Part shown: positions 33,849-43,877 of the stretch, in pieces
Layout: each line of letters begins with the position of its first letter
How positions within the stretch are numbered: position 1 is the first letter of the stretch
From: an uncultured Alistipes sp.
GTDB taxonomy: Bacteria > Bacteroidota > Bacteroidia > Bacteroidales > Rikenellaceae
Direction of reading: 5' to 3'
DNA length: 56,976 bases
Assembly (NCBI GenBank): GCA_958449275.1
Contig: CAUDHE010000004.1
Coordinates: 1-56,976, forward strand
The notes under the pieces: model-generated
The model's input: only the letters and a program-made list of their open reading frames with translations
Told to the model about the DNA's origin: nothing
Databases searched by the model: none
Program-made: the position numbers and the translations under genes

Positions 33849-34357
33849 GATATCTTCTGATATTATCAGTCATCATATCAATATTCGCAGGATGTGCGGG
33901 GCGGGAGCGGAATTCGGCTGATGCGGAGATAAGAGATATATACGGATCGAATATAATTCTGCCGCCGAATACCGATACCGCAAGACATGAAATGAAGGTG
34001 GTATCGTATATAGATGCTTCGACATGCGTGCCGTGTTTTGTCGGCGACATACATAAATGGCAGGAACTGAACAAGGAGTTTTTCGCCCGATACGACATCC
34101 CCGTATATTTCATCGCATGTCCCGAATTTTATTTCGCCGACAGCGACAGTCGGCAGCAGCAGTTCATACACAATGCATTCAGAATGGTGTGCGACTACGA
34201 TAACGAGTTCGGGGAGTGTTACCCGTTCGTCCGCAAATCGCAGTTTCGGACACTCCTGCTTGACGAAACCGACAACATCGTTCTGATAGGCTCGCCGATC
34301 GACAGCAAAGAGATATTCGAGCTGTACGGAAAATTCGTAAGGCGCAGGCGGAAATAA
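33845..34357 (+). CDS. Thioredoxin-like lipoprotein, module 7 (no VPEK tail)
   Basis: 170 residues from the ATG at 33845 (MRYLLILSVIISIFAGC, lipid cysteine 17). CxxC pair CVPC (Cys61/Cys64) after VVSYIDAST, and strand FRTLLLDETDNIVLIGSPI. It lacks the NML-HDG-YVPEK tail of the inner modules and ends ELYGKFVRRRRK. No module-end hairpin follows; a promoter for the RND operon overlaps its 3' flank. It marks the right border of the array. Confidence 0.78.
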   Translation: MRYLLILSVIISIFAGCAGRERNSADAEIRDIYGSNIILPPNTDTARHEMKVVSYIDASTCVPCFVGDIHKWQELNKEFFARYDIPVYFIACPEFYFADSDSRQQQFIHNAFRMVCDYDNEFGECYPFVRKSQFRTLLLDETDNIVLIGSPIDSKEIFELYGKFVRRRRK

Positions 34358-34369
34358 ATCATGAAAGTC

Positions 34370-34401
34370 ATTGTATATCATATTAAAAATATTTATCTTT
34401 G
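34370..34401 (+). promoter_or_regulatory. Promoter of the TolC-adaptor-RND-RND operon
   Basis: -33 ATTG (34370-34373), a 20-base spacer and -7 TATCTTTG (34394-34401), followed by a leader of about 85 bases. It lacks the TGTCCGATTTGG box of the NVEAL modules, so the export genes are likely controlled separately. Confidence 0.65.
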
Positions 34402-34491
34402 TAGAACGAACCCGATTGGAACTTGTTTTTGTCGTGAAACTTATGTCGTTCGCTATTCGGCACATGGAGCGCACCATAACCTCGGTAAATT

Positions 34492-36012
34492 ATGAATAAA
34501 AGAATAATATTGGCGGTGTCGGCGGCGATATTTGCACTTATGCTCAAGGCGTGGTGCCAGGAACCGTCGGCCATTGCGTCCCGATCACCGTCCACAAACG
34601 TGAATATGACGCTCGACGAAGCGATCTACATGGCACAGAGCTATTCGCTGTCGGCCATGCAGGCCAAATACACGTTTCTGTCGCAATACTGGGCTTACCG
34701 TTCCTATAAGGCCAGCCGTTTGCCTTCGCTCAATCTGTCGGGGTCGTTCATGAATTTCGACCGCTCGCTGCGTCTGCTTCAGGATTACAACACGGGTGAG
34801 ATGCGTTATATGGAGAATTACAATCTGCAAAATTCTCTGGGGCTGTCGATCAGCCAGCAGGTCGGTTTTACGGGCGGTACGTTGCAAGTCTACTCGTCGC
34901 TGAATCGTCTGGATCAGTTCGGTCACGAAAGAAGTAAATCCTACTACTCGCAGCCGGTGACGCTCTCGTATTCGCAGCCCTTGTTCGCCTATAATTCATT
35001 CCGCTGGAGCCGCAAGATAGAGCCTAAGCAGTTCGAATTGGCCAAACGCCAGTATATCGAGAATATGGAGTACATCACGCTTCAGGCCGTACAATATTAT
35101 TTTCGTTTGGTGCTCTCGCGCATGCGTCACGACATTGCCGCCACCAACTATCAAAACACCAAATCGCTCTATTCGATTGCCGAAAACCGTCTCGTGTTGG
35201 GCAGCATCACGAAAGATGAATTGTTGCAACTCGAGTTGCGCATGTTAAACGACAGCCTCTCGATCAATACCACGGCGCTTAACATGCGCGAGCAGCAGAT
35301 GAATCTCAACTCTTTTCTTCGTCTTGCGGAGAACACCAATGTCCATCCGGTGATGGACGACTCGATTCCTGAAATAGATATCGACTACGAAATGGTGATG
35401 GACAAGATTATGAACAACTCGTCGTTCAATCTCGACAACGAGATCTCGATACTCAACGCCGACGCCGACGTGGCTCGCGCCAAGGCACAGCGTGGTGCCA
35501 CGGCATCGATCAACGCCCGTTTCGGTCTGTCGCAGACGGGCGACGAGTTGCGCACGGCCTATACTAATCTGGTGGATCAGGAGGTGGTCGGTCTGCAGTT
35601 TTCGCTTCCCATATTCGACTGGGGCATGGGCAAGGGGCGCGTCCGTATGGCCAAAGCCCGCGCCGATATCGTGCGCAATCGTATCGAGCAGGCCGAAGTG
35701 GACTATCGCCGCGAGGTATACACCGAACTCGAACAGTTCCGTAACCAGCGTAATCAGTGCGGTGTGGCGCGTATGGCGCGCGATGTCGCCGATCGTCGCT
35801 ACACCATAGCGATGGATAACTTCCGCAACGGGAAGATCTCCGTGACAGATCTCAATACGGCGCAGAGCGAACGCGATCAGGCCATGCAGACATATATTTC
35901 GGCGCTCTCGTCGTTCTGGGAATTCTATTACGAATTGCGGCGTAAGGCTCTCTACGATTTTATCACGCACACCGACATAACGGCCGAATTCGACAAACTA
36001 ATCGACAACTGA
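34492..36012 (+). CDS. TolC-family outer-membrane protein
   Basis: Outer-membrane channel, 506 residues, Sec signal ending near WCQEP. First OEP repeat starts at MTLDEAIYMAQSYSLSAMQA; the second has VDYRREVYTELEQFRNQRNQ and AMDNFRNGKISVTDLNTAQS. Beta-strand segments such as LNLSGSFMNFDRSLRL occur between the helical hairpins. It opens an operon with an adaptor and two RND permeases and follows the NVEAL array by 134 bp. That position makes it a candidate exit channel for the NVEAL peptides (inference). Confidence 0.93.
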   Translation: MNKRIILAVSAAIFALMLKAWCQEPSAIASRSPSTNVNMTLDEAIYMAQSYSLSAMQAKYTFLSQYWAYRSYKASRLPSLNLSGSFMNFDRSLRLLQDYNTGEMRYMENYNLQNSLGLSISQQVGFTGGTLQVYSSLNRLDQFGHERSKSYYSQPVTLSYSQPLFAYNSFRWSRKIEPKQFELAKRQYIENMEYITLQAVQYYFRLVLSRMRHDIAATNYQNTKSLYSIAENRLVLGSITKDELLQLELRMLNDSLSINTTALNMREQQMNLNSFLRLAENTNVHPVMDDSIPEIDIDYEMVMDKIMNNSSFNLDNEISILNADADVARAKAQRGATASINARFGLSQTGDELRTAYTNLVDQEVVGLQFSLPIFDWGMGKGRVRMAKARADIVRNRIEQAEVDYRREVYTELEQFRNQRNQCGVARMARDVADRRYTIAMDNFRNGKISVTDLNTAQSERDQAMQTYISALSSFWEFYYELRRKALYDFITHTDITAEFDKLIDN

Positions 36013-36018
36013 CACGAC

Positions 36019-37092
36019 ATGAAACGATACATCACATGCGCTCTCTGTATGCTTTTAATCCTCGGCTGCGGCGGTAAGCGACAAAAGGAGGACGAGGCGG
36101 CCGAAAGCCGCATGCAGTACCAAATCGAACAAAACGAGGTGACGATAGATACCCTGCATTTGCGTACGTTTATGCGCGAGCTGGTGAGCAACGGCCGTCT
36201 CGTAGCTTCGAAACGAAGCGCGCTCGCCTTCCCCGTTTCGGGAATCCTGACAGCAGTTAACGCCGCCAACGGCAGCCGTCTGCGTGCAGGTGACATAATC
36301 GCCGTCATCGACACTACCGAGTATGCCGAACAATTGCATCGTGCAGAGCTGTCGCTCGAGCGTGCCCGTCTCGACTTTTACGATCGTCTGGTAGGACTCG
36401 ACTATCCGGTAGGCGATACCGTAAGTCCGCCTGCCGAGGTGCTGCGTCTGGCCCGCATACGGTCGAATTATGCCGATACGGAGGCGGCCTACCGCACGGC
36501 TAAACGCAATGTCGAACACTGTTTCCTCCGCGCGCCGTTCGCTGGTAAAATCGCCGATATCAAACAGCAGACTTATGAACGTCCCAACGGCGATTTCTGT
36601 ACGCTCATCGACGACAGTCGTTTCAATGTTCGTTTTTCGGTTCTCGAATCGGAATATCCGTTGTTGCATAAGGGACAGGAGGTTATTGTCAGTCCCTACG
36701 CCGATATGCGCAAGCAGGTGCGCGGACGTATCGTGGCAATTAATCCCACGATCGACGTCAACGGTCAGGTGTCGGTTGATGCCGAACTCGTCAATGACGG
36801 CACTTTGGCCGATGGCATGAACGTGCAGGTCTTGGTTCGCGAGCAGGTTTCCGATCAGCTTGTGGTGCCCAAGAGCGCCGTTGTCATACGCGACAATATG
36901 GAGGTTCTCTTCCGTTACAGCGACGGCAAAGCCGTATGGACCTATGTTCATACCTTGCTGGCCAACAGCCGCGAGTATGTCGTGGCACCCAACATCGATC
37001 GTGGCGCCGAGCTTGCCGCGGGCGACCTGATAATTATTTCGGGCAACCTGAATCTTGCCGACAATTCGGAAGTTACCGTCATAGATCGGTAA
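36019..37092 (+). CDS. RND periplasmic adaptor lipoprotein
   Basis: 357 residues; lipobox MLLILGC (lipid cysteine 17). First lipoyl half ALAFPVSGILTAVNAANGSR, a short hairpin (~105-165), second lipoyl half HCFLRAPFAGKIADIKQQ, then the beta-barrel and membrane-proximal parts (VPKSAVVIRDNMEVLF). It lies 6 bp after TolC and 14 bp before the first permease. One adaptor serving two permeases resembles the MdtABC-type layout. Confidence 0.93.
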   Translation: MKRYITCALCMLLILGCGGKRQKEDEAAESRMQYQIEQNEVTIDTLHLRTFMRELVSNGRLVASKRSALAFPVSGILTAVNAANGSRLRAGDIIAVIDTTEYAEQLHRAELSLERARLDFYDRLVGLDYPVGDTVSPPAEVLRLARIRSNYADTEAAYRTAKRNVEHCFLRAPFAGKIADIKQQTYERPNGDFCTLIDDSRFNVRFSVLESEYPLLHKGQEVIVSPYADMRKQVRGRIVAINPTIDVNGQVSVDAELVNDGTLADGMNVQVLVREQVSDQLVVPKSAVVIRDNMEVLFRYSDGKAVWTYVHTLLANSREYVVAPNIDRGAELAAGDLIIISGNLNLADNSEVTVIDR

Positions 37093-37106
37093 CGACCAAA
37101 ACACGT

Positions 37107-40100
37107 ATGCCCATGCTACGCAGACTTCTCGAGCGGCCGATAGCCGTCACCATGGTCACCGTCGTACTCATTATTTTAGGTGTCGTGAGCAGCCGCATGC
37201 TGCCCGTATCCTTGGTTCCCGACGTCGATGCGCCTTACATCACGGTTCAGATCCCTGCGCAGGGACTCTCGGCACGTCAGCTCAACGAAACAGTCATCAC
37301 CCCCCTTCGTCATCAGCTCGTGCAGCTTACGCACCTTACTGACATACGTACCGAGGCAGGCGAGGGCAACGGCATCATCCGCCTGAGTTTCGAGCAGGGT
37401 GCCGATATCGACTACATCTTTATCGAGGTGAACGAGAAGATCGATCGCAGTATGGGGCAACTTCCCCGCAGTCTCGAGCGTCCCAAGGTGATCAAAGCGA
37501 GTGCCGGTGACATTCCGGCTTTCTACATCAACCTTACCGTCCGCGATGAGAAGCATTATGCGTCCGACGATCCGCTATATCCCGTTTCGGACGAGTTTTC
37601 GGAACTCAGCCGCGTGGCTTCGCAGGTCATAGCCAAGCGACTCGAACAGCTCACCGAAGTGGCGATGGTAGACATGAGCGGCTGCGTGAGTCCCGAACTG
37701 TTGGTTATTCCCGACGAGGCTAAGATGCGTCAGGCGGGCATAGTCACTCAGGATATCGAGAATGCGTTGCGCAACGCCGACATCAACCTTGGAAGCCTTA
37801 CCATACGCGATGGCGAATATCAGTACAACGTGAAGTTCCAGTCGGAAGTGGGCGGCCGTGAGGAGATAGAACGGCTATACCTCAAGATTCACGGGCGTCT
37901 GTTCCGCATAAGCGATCTGGCAACCGTCGTGGAACATCCCCGCAAGCGTCAGGGCATGGTCACCTCCGACGGTCGCAACGCCGTCACGCTTGCGGTGGTC
38001 AAACAGTCGGACGCACGCATGGCCGATCTCAGGCAGAGGATCAACAGTCTGCTCCGACAGTTCCGCCGCGACTATCCCAAAATCGAGTTCACGCTCACGC
38101 GCGACCAGACCGAGTTGCTCGACTACTCGATCGACAACCTCGTGAGCAACATCATCTACGGCGCACTGCTGGCCTGCATTATCATCCTGCTGTTCATGCG
38201 CGATATGAAGTCGCCCGTGCTGGTCATAGTCACCATACCCGTCACGCTTATCATATCGGTGCTGGTGTTCTATCTGTTCGGCATCTCGATAAACATCATC
38301 TCGCTCTCGGGCCTCGTGCTCGGAATAGGAATGATGGTCGACAACTCCATCATCGTGGTTGATAACATCACGGCACGGTGGGTGCGCGGCGAGCCGCTCA
38401 TCGAGGCTGCGGAACGCGGAACGCGCGAGGTTGTAACGCCCATGCTGTCGTCGATCCTCACCACATGCGCCGTATTCGTGCCGCTGATATTCATCAACGG
38501 TATGGCCGGCGCCCTGTTCTACGATCAGGCCATGGCCGTGGCCATAACGCTGTTCGTGTCATACGGCGTCACGATAACGCTTCTGCCCGTCTACTATCGG
38601 TGGTTCTATTCGCGGCAGACGGCGTTCACGCCCACACCGTGGCTCAGACGTTTCGACTTCGACCGCGTAACACAGCTCTACGACCGAATACTGAAGTGGT
38701 TCTTCCGCCGCCGTGCCGTAATGTGGGGCATATATGCCATTGCCGTCATGGGAGCCGCTGCGTTGTTCCTCGGCATCGAAAAGTCGCGTCTGCCCGAGAT
38801 GACCTACAGCGACATGCTCGTGCACATCGACTGGAACGACCGCATCACGGCCGACGAGAACAACCGCCGTACGGGCCTGATGCTCCGCAACGTGTCGCAG
38901 TATGTGTCGCAGACCACCGTAATGGCCGGCGTGCAACAGTTCATGCTCTCGCACACCGAGGAGAACGGCGTGGCCGAGGCTACCGTATACATCAAGTGCA
39001 ACACGTCGTCCGACGTGCCGCGCGTTCAGCGGATGATACGCGATTACATAGCGAACGCATTTCCCTCGGCTGTCTGCTCGTTCGGTGTGTCGGGTAACGT
39101 CTTCGACATGATCTTTGCCGAGCACGATGCCGTGCTCACGGCGCGTCTGCGCTCGACTACGGGGCGCGCGGCGGATCCCGAGCGTCTGCAACGGCTTCTT
39201 TCGCGCATACGTGAGGCGCTGCCCGATATGTTCGTCGCGCCGCTTACGCTGCAAGATGACATACTCTACGTCGCACAGCCCGAACAGATGGCGCTATACG
39301 GCGTGACATACGGACAGCTTGTGGTGACACTGCGTAATGCGTTGAATGAAAACACCGTCTTCACGATGACCTCGGGCGCGGAGTCGCTGCCGGTGGTTAC
39401 GGGCAATGATCTGCGCGACCTGAACGAACTCTTTGCCTCGACTTTCATACGCACGGAGAGCGGCGAAATTCCCGTGGGGCGGTTCATGCGTCAGACCATG
39501 ACTCGCGACCTTAAAAGTATCACGGCAGGAGCCGAAGGCGACTACTATCCGCTGGATCTTACTCCCGCATCACGTGACGTGCCTCGCGTAATGGCCGCCG
39601 TGAGGCGGTGCGTGCACGAGGACGGAGGCTTCGAGGTTAGTTTCAGCGGCAGCTATTTCTCCAATCGCGACATGGTCAAACAGCTCGCGGGAATCCTTGT
39701 CGTGGCTCTCTTGCTTCTGTTCTTCATTCTCGCCGCGCAGTTCGAATCGTTGGTGCAACCGTGGATCATACTTTCCGAAATAGTTATAGACCTTTGTGCC
39801 GCGCTGCTCGTATTGCACTCGTTCGGGCAGACACTCAACATAATGTCGATGATCGGACTCATTGTGGTAAGCGGTATCGTCATCAATGATTCGATCCTCA
39901 AGATCGACACCATCAACACTTTGCGGCGGCAGGGGCTCGGTCTCAAACATGCCATAATGGTTGCGGGCCGACGACGGCTCAAGGCCATTGTCATGACCTC
40001 TCTCACCACTATTCTCGCCGTGGCGCCTTTTCTTGCGAAAGGTGATATGGGGTCCGATCTGCAATACCCCATGTCGCTGGTGATAATCGCAGGCATGATC

Positions 40101-40169
40101 GTAGGCACGCTGGTCAGCGTATTCTTCATACCGTTGGCATATTACGAGATTTACAGACCGCGTCGATGA
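37107..40169 (+). CDS. RND permease, first of a pair
   Basis: 1,020 residues from the ATG at 37107 (MPMLRRLLERPIAVTMVTVV). Twelve membrane segments in the usual RND layout (1 + large loop + 5, twice). The TM4 relay reads GIGMMVDNSIIVVDN, so Asp412 is kept and the second aspartate is Asn413; TM10 reads GIVINDSILKID without the AKNAI lysine of AcrB. It is therefore not a standard HAE1 drug pump. The stop overlaps the next permease start (ATGA), which suggests both are made in equal amounts and assemble together, as in heteromeric MdtBC-like pumps. Confidence 0.93.
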   Translation: MPMLRRLLERPIAVTMVTVVLIILGVVSSRMLPVSLVPDVDAPYITVQIPAQGLSARQLNETVITPLRHQLVQLTHLTDIRTEAGEGNGIIRLSFEQGADIDYIFIEVNEKIDRSMGQLPRSLERPKVIKASAGDIPAFYINLTVRDEKHYASDDPLYPVSDEFSELSRVASQVIAKRLEQLTEVAMVDMSGCVSPELLVIPDEAKMRQAGIVTQDIENALRNADINLGSLTIRDGEYQYNVKFQSEVGGREEIERLYLKIHGRLFRISDLATVVEHPRKRQGMVTSDGRNAVTLAVVKQSDARMADLRQRINSLLRQFRRDYPKIEFTLTRDQTELLDYSIDNLVSNIIYGALLACIIILLFMRDMKSPVLVIVTIPVTLIISVLVFYLFGISINIISLSGLVLGIGMMVDNSIIVVDNITARWVRGEPLIEAAERGTREVVTPMLSSILTTCAVFVPLIFINGMAGALFYDQAMAVAITLFVSYGVTITLLPVYYRWFYSRQTAFTPTPWLRRFDFDRVTQLYDRILKWFFRRRAVMWGIYAIAVMGAAALFLGIEKSRLPEMTYSDMLVHIDWNDRITADENNRRTGLMLRNVSQYVSQTTVMAGVQQFMLSHTEENGVAEATVYIKCNTSSDVPRVQRMIRDYIANAFPSAVCSFGVSGNVFDMIFAEHDAVLTARLRSTTGRAADPERLQRLLSRIREALPDMFVAPLTLQDDILYVAQPEQMALYGVTYGQLVVTLRNALNENTVFTMTSGAESLPVVTGNDLRDLNELFASTFIRTESGEIPVGRFMRQTMTRDLKSITAGAEGDYYPLDLTPASRDVPRVMAAVRRCVHEDGGFEVSFSGSYFSNRDMVKQLAGILVVALLLLFFILAAQFESLVQPWIILSEIVIDLCAALLVLHSFGQTLNIMSMIGLIVVSGIVINDSILKIDTINTLRRQGLGLKHAIMVAGRRRLKAIVMTSLTTILAVAPFLAKGDMGSDLQYPMSLVIIAGMIVGTLVSVFFIPLAYYEIYRPRR

Positions 40170-43100
40170 ATCCCGAAACCATCCATAACGGCAAACGCGG
40201 CGTGCCCGCTTTCTCGGTGCTGCTCATCATGGCGGCACTCACGGTCGTGGGCATCGCCACACTGCCTATGCTCAACATACAGTACTCGCCGTCGAAACCG
40301 GCACGCAGCATTACCGTCGGATTCGGCTGGAGCGGCGGAGCCTCGCCCAAGATAGTGGAGCAAAACGCCACGTCAAAGATCGAGGGAGCGCTCTCCACAA
40401 TTTCGGGATGTTCGGGTGTATCATCCACCTCGCACCGCGGCGGAGGTTCCGTCACGGTACGCTTCGGCAAGGGGGTCGACATGTCGGCCGCACGCTTCGA
40501 AGTGGCTTCGGCCATACGCAACCTCTACGACAAACTGCCCGAGGAGGTGACATACCCGTCCATATCGGCTATATCGTCAGGCGGCAGCGAATCGGTCATA
40601 CTCACCTACACCATAAAGTCGCCCTTGCCTTCGCAACAGATAGGAGATTACCTTTCGGAGTATGTCGTGGTGCCGCTCTCTCAGGTCGAGGGCGTAGGTC
40701 GCGTATCGGTTTCGGGTATTACGCCTTTCCATTGGGTAATAACCTTCGATCCCAAGATCATGGAACCTGTCGGCATCACGCCTGCGAATCTTGTCTCGGC
40801 CTTCAATGACTACTTCGGCACCGACATCATAGGTATGACGACTGTCGCGCACGAAGACGGCACCGAGCGCAACATAGTCCTCAAACTGCAAAACCGGACG
40901 GACACCGAATTCGAGAATATCCCCGTAGCCAAGCGCAACGGTCGCGTATACTATCTGCGCGACTTCGCCACTGTCAAGTGGCAGGAGCAGCCTCCGTCGG
41001 GATACAGTCGCATAAACGGCCTCAACACGGTAACGGTCGACATCAGAGCCGAGGAACACACCAACTTGCTGCGCGTGGCACGGAACGTGCGTGAGCGAAT
41101 GGACGAGTTGCGGTCGACATTTCCGTCCGAGATATCGGCCGAGCTGTCGTCCGACGCCTCGGAATACATAACACGCGAGCTGAACAAGATATATGCGCGC
41201 ACGATATGGTGCGTGGTGATACTGTTGTTTTTCGTCTACATAGTAAGCCGCGACCTGAGGTATCTGTTCATCATCGTAACCACACTGGCCGTGAACATAC
41301 TCTCGGCCGTGGTGTTCTACAACCTCTTCGCGCTCGACATACACATCTACACGCTGGCCGGCATAACCGTATCGCTCGGCATTGTCATCGACACGGCCAT
41401 CGTCATGATCGACCATTACAGCTACTATCGCGACCGCAAGGTTTTCCTCTCCATCCTCGGTGCGTTGCTCACCACCATAGGCGCTCTCGGCGTGATATGG
41501 CTCATGCCCGAGAATCAGAGAACCGACATGACGGACTTCGCCTTGGTGATAGTCATCAACCTGGCCGTGTCGCTCGCCGTGGCTCTGCTGTTCATCCCTG
41601 CATTTCTGGACAAGGTGCCGTTGCGGCGCAGTATGGTGACGCCGACCATAAAGCGGCGCCGCCGCATAATGCGTTTCACTAACCTCTACGAACGGTTCAT
41701 ACTCAAGGGACGCTCGCACCGATGGCTTCTTCTGCTGTTGCTCGTATGGGGATTCGGAATACCGACTTTCATGCTGCCCGACAAAATGGAGGACAAAGGC
41801 AACGCCGTGCGACGAAAGATAGCGGCCGTATACAACGGCATGATGAGCAGCAGATTCATGACCGAACACCGCGTGACCATAGACAAAATACTCGGAACGT
41901 CGCTGTACAAATTTCAGGCTGCGACCAACCGCTACAACACATATCGCCAGCCGCAGAGGAAGACGCTCGAAGTGTACGCCGGAATGCCTGAAGGCTGTAC
42001 CGTACAGCAGCTGAACGAGGTTGTGCGTCACATGGAGAATTACATAAGCCGATTCGACGAGGTGCAGACATTCCGTACCGGCATATACTCGCATGATAAT
42101 GCGCGCATAACCGTCAATTTCAAGCCACAATACGAGAACACCGCGTTTCCGTCGATGCTCAAGCAGGAGATAATGCGTGCGGCGGCTAACTTCGGCGGCG
42201 CTACTTGGCGCGTGAGCGGTGTAGACGACACCTACTTCAACAATAACGTCGTAAGCAACTACAAATCCAACCAAATAAGGTTGTGGGGCTACAACTATGA
42301 CGAATTGATGCGCTATGCCGGAATGCTCATCGATACCCTGAGCAAGAACCGCCGCGTCATAGAGCCCGAGATCATCGACGGCAGCGCGCGCGTGGTGACG
42401 CAGAACGAACTCACGCTGAAATTCGACAGAGACAACATCGCCGCAACCGGCATCAATGTCCGTCAATACTATTCCGCACTGCAAGGCATGCTCTACACGA
42501 GCGGACTCAGATCGGTATACAACGGACGGCAGATGCAGAGTGTTGTGCTCGAATCGGCCGAAAAAGAGAACTTCGATCGGTGGCACGTAGACAATGCTCC
42601 CGTCGAGATAAATGGGAAGCGTACCAAATTGGCCGCCGTGGGTTCCATCGAGAAGCAGCGGTCGGGATTCAACATACACCGTAACAACCAGTCCTACGAG
42701 ATACAGGTGGGATTCAACTTCGTGGGATCTTACGAACTCGGCCGAAAGGTTATCGACGGCACGGTCAACACATTCAACGACAAAATACTGCCGATAGGGT
42801 ACCGTGCCTATACGCCGTGGAGCAGCTGGTGGAGCGACAACAAGGGAGATCAGGTGCGACTCATATTGCTTGTCATAGCCATCATATATGCCATGTGCGC
42901 CATAATCTTCGAATCTTTGCGCAAGCCTCTCGTCATCGTTTTAATGATTCCGATATCGTTCATCGGCGTATTTCTGATGTTCGGACTCTCGGACTTTGTA
43001 TTCGATCAGGGCGGTTTCGCGGCTTTCGTGCTGCTGTGCGGTATTGTGGTAAATGCCGGAATATATCTCATAAGCGAAGAGGGCGATATCGCCAAACGAT

Positions 43101-43360
43101 CGCGCAAAACGGGAATACGGCTCTACCTCAATGCTTACAACCGTAAGATCGTTCCAATAATGCTCACCATCCTTTCTACCGTCCTCGGGCTTATTCCCTT
43201 TCTTTATGACGGTCCCGACGAGGTATTCTGGTTTGCCTTCGCACTCGCCGCCATGAGCGGTACGGCCTTCTCTTTGATAGCGCTTCTCGTTTACATGCCT
43301 GTTTTTATGCCTGTAAGGAAAAACATACCGAAATCCGACAAGACAACCGTGACAGAATAA
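40166..43360 (+). CDS. RND permease, second of a pair, with altered relay residues
   Basis: 1,064 residues (MNPETIHNGKRGVPAFSVLL). RND architecture is clear (TYPSISAISSGGSESVIL; VEGVGRVSVSGITPFHWVI), but the TM4 motif is GIVIDTAIVMID: Asp409 is kept and the second position is Thr410. TM10 reads GIVVNAGIYLISEEGD. With two altered relay positions it may be a poorly coupled partner or use a different mechanism. It is coupled to the first permease by a 4-bp overlap. The substrate may be a peptide or lipid rather than a drug, judging from context only. Confidence 0.92.
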   Translation: MNPETIHNGKRGVPAFSVLLIMAALTVVGIATLPMLNIQYSPSKPARSITVGFGWSGGASPKIVEQNATSKIEGALSTISGCSGVSSTSHRGGGSVTVRFGKGVDMSAARFEVASAIRNLYDKLPEEVTYPSISAISSGGSESVILTYTIKSPLPSQQIGDYLSEYVVVPLSQVEGVGRVSVSGITPFHWVITFDPKIMEPVGITPANLVSAFNDYFGTDIIGMTTVAHEDGTERNIVLKLQNRTDTEFENIPVAKRNGRVYYLRDFATVKWQEQPPSGYSRINGLNTVTVDIRAEEHTNLLRVARNVRERMDELRSTFPSEISAELSSDASEYITRELNKIYARTIWCVVILLFFVYIVSRDLRYLFIIVTTLAVNILSAVVFYNLFALDIHIYTLAGITVSLGIVIDTAIVMIDHYSYYRDRKVFLSILGALLTTIGALGVIWLMPENQRTDMTDFALVIVINLAVSLAVALLFIPAFLDKVPLRRSMVTPTIKRRRRIMRFTNLYERFILKGRSHRWLLLLLLVWGFGIPTFMLPDKMEDKGNAVRRKIAAVYNGMMSSRFMTEHRVTIDKILGTSLYKFQAATNRYNTYRQPQRKTLEVYAGMPEGCTVQQLNEVVRHMENYISRFDEVQTFRTGIYSHDNARITVNFKPQYENTAFPSMLKQEIMRAAANFGGATWRVSGVDDTYFNNNVVSNYKSNQIRLWGYNYDELMRYAGMLIDTLSKNRRVIEPEIIDGSARVVTQNELTLKFDRDNIAATGINVRQYYSALQGMLYTSGLRSVYNGRQMQSVVLESAEKENFDRWHVDNAPVEINGKRTKLAAVGSIEKQRSGFNIHRNNQSYEIQVGFNFVGSYELGRKVIDGTVNTFNDKILPIGYRAYTPWSSWWSDNKGDQVRLILLVIAIIYAMCAIIFESLRKPLVIVLMIPISFIGVFLMFGLSDFVFDQGGFAAFVLLCGIVVNAGIYLISEEGDIAKRSRKTGIRLYLNAYNRKIVPIMLTILSTVLGLIPFLYDGPDEVFWFAFALAAMSGTAFSLIALLVYMPVFMPVRKNIPKSDKTTVTE

Positions 43361-43463
43361 GGAATTTTGCCGTATCGCCCGATGACAAACGTCTGTATTG
43401 CAGGGTTGTAGACAGCGACGCCGAGGAGTATCCGGGGTATATGGATTTAATGCATTGACGGAA

Positions 43464-43856
43464 ATGATGAAAAGAATATTTGGACTGATCGTCATCATAA
43501 GCTCGGTGGTGGTTGCGGACGGTTGCAGTTGCGGCCACGGCAAAATGAACCGCGACATGCGACAGCCGGTGAGGAGATTGTGTCCTGATGCCGATTTCAT
43601 ATTCGTAATGTCGCCCCGAAATACGCACTATAATACGGTGCTGAGAAGCGCTGTCATCAACAACGCCGATTACAACATAGCCATCGACAAAGCATGCGAC
43701 TTCGCAAAATACAATCCGCAGATACCCGAGGCCGAGCGGCTGCATACGTTCCCGACAGACAGGGAGGGAGAAGTCGTAGTCGTAGGCAGTCCGCTGCATA
43801 ATACGGCGATATGGCGTATGTACAAAAATGCGCCGGCACGGATCGCCGAACAGTAA
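43464..43856 (+). CDS. Short thioredoxin-like remnant or diverged paralogue
   Basis: 130 residues from ATG 43464 (or 43467): MMKRIFGLIVIISSVVVADGC. The second half aligns with the C-terminal strands of the array's thioredoxin-like proteins: EVVVVGSPLHNTAIWRMYKN against KVVLVGNPISNDAMWNLFQ. There is no CxxC (only CSC near residue 20), and the central part is shorter (130 versus 170-190 residues). It could be a decayed relic or a redox-inactive partner. It lies between the RND operon and the O-antigen-ligase-like gene. Confidence 0.6.
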   Translation: MMKRIFGLIVIISSVVVADGCSCGHGKMNRDMRQPVRRLCPDADFIFVMSPRNTHYNTVLRSAVINNADYNIAIDKACDFAKYNPQIPEAERLHTFPTDREGEVVVVGSPLHNTAIWRMYKNAPARIAEQ

Positions 43857-43877
43857 CCTAAAGATCAATAACACGAT

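Noticed and set aside
18797..34401. Possible CRISPR array, because of regularly recurring similar blocks.
   Set aside because: The repeats are 0.2-0.5 kb promoter/leader blocks spaced 1.6-5 kb apart with coding genes between them; no short direct repeats with uniform spacers and no cas genes.
36936..37106. Long N-terminal extension of the first RND permease from 36936.
   Set aside because: It overlaps the adaptor gene out of frame; MPMLRRLLERPIAVTMV at 37107 is the standard RND beginning.
40577..42679. A 700-codon minus-strand open frame opposite the second RND permease.
   Set aside because: Antisense shadow of an unmistakable RND gene; no recognisable domain or signal.
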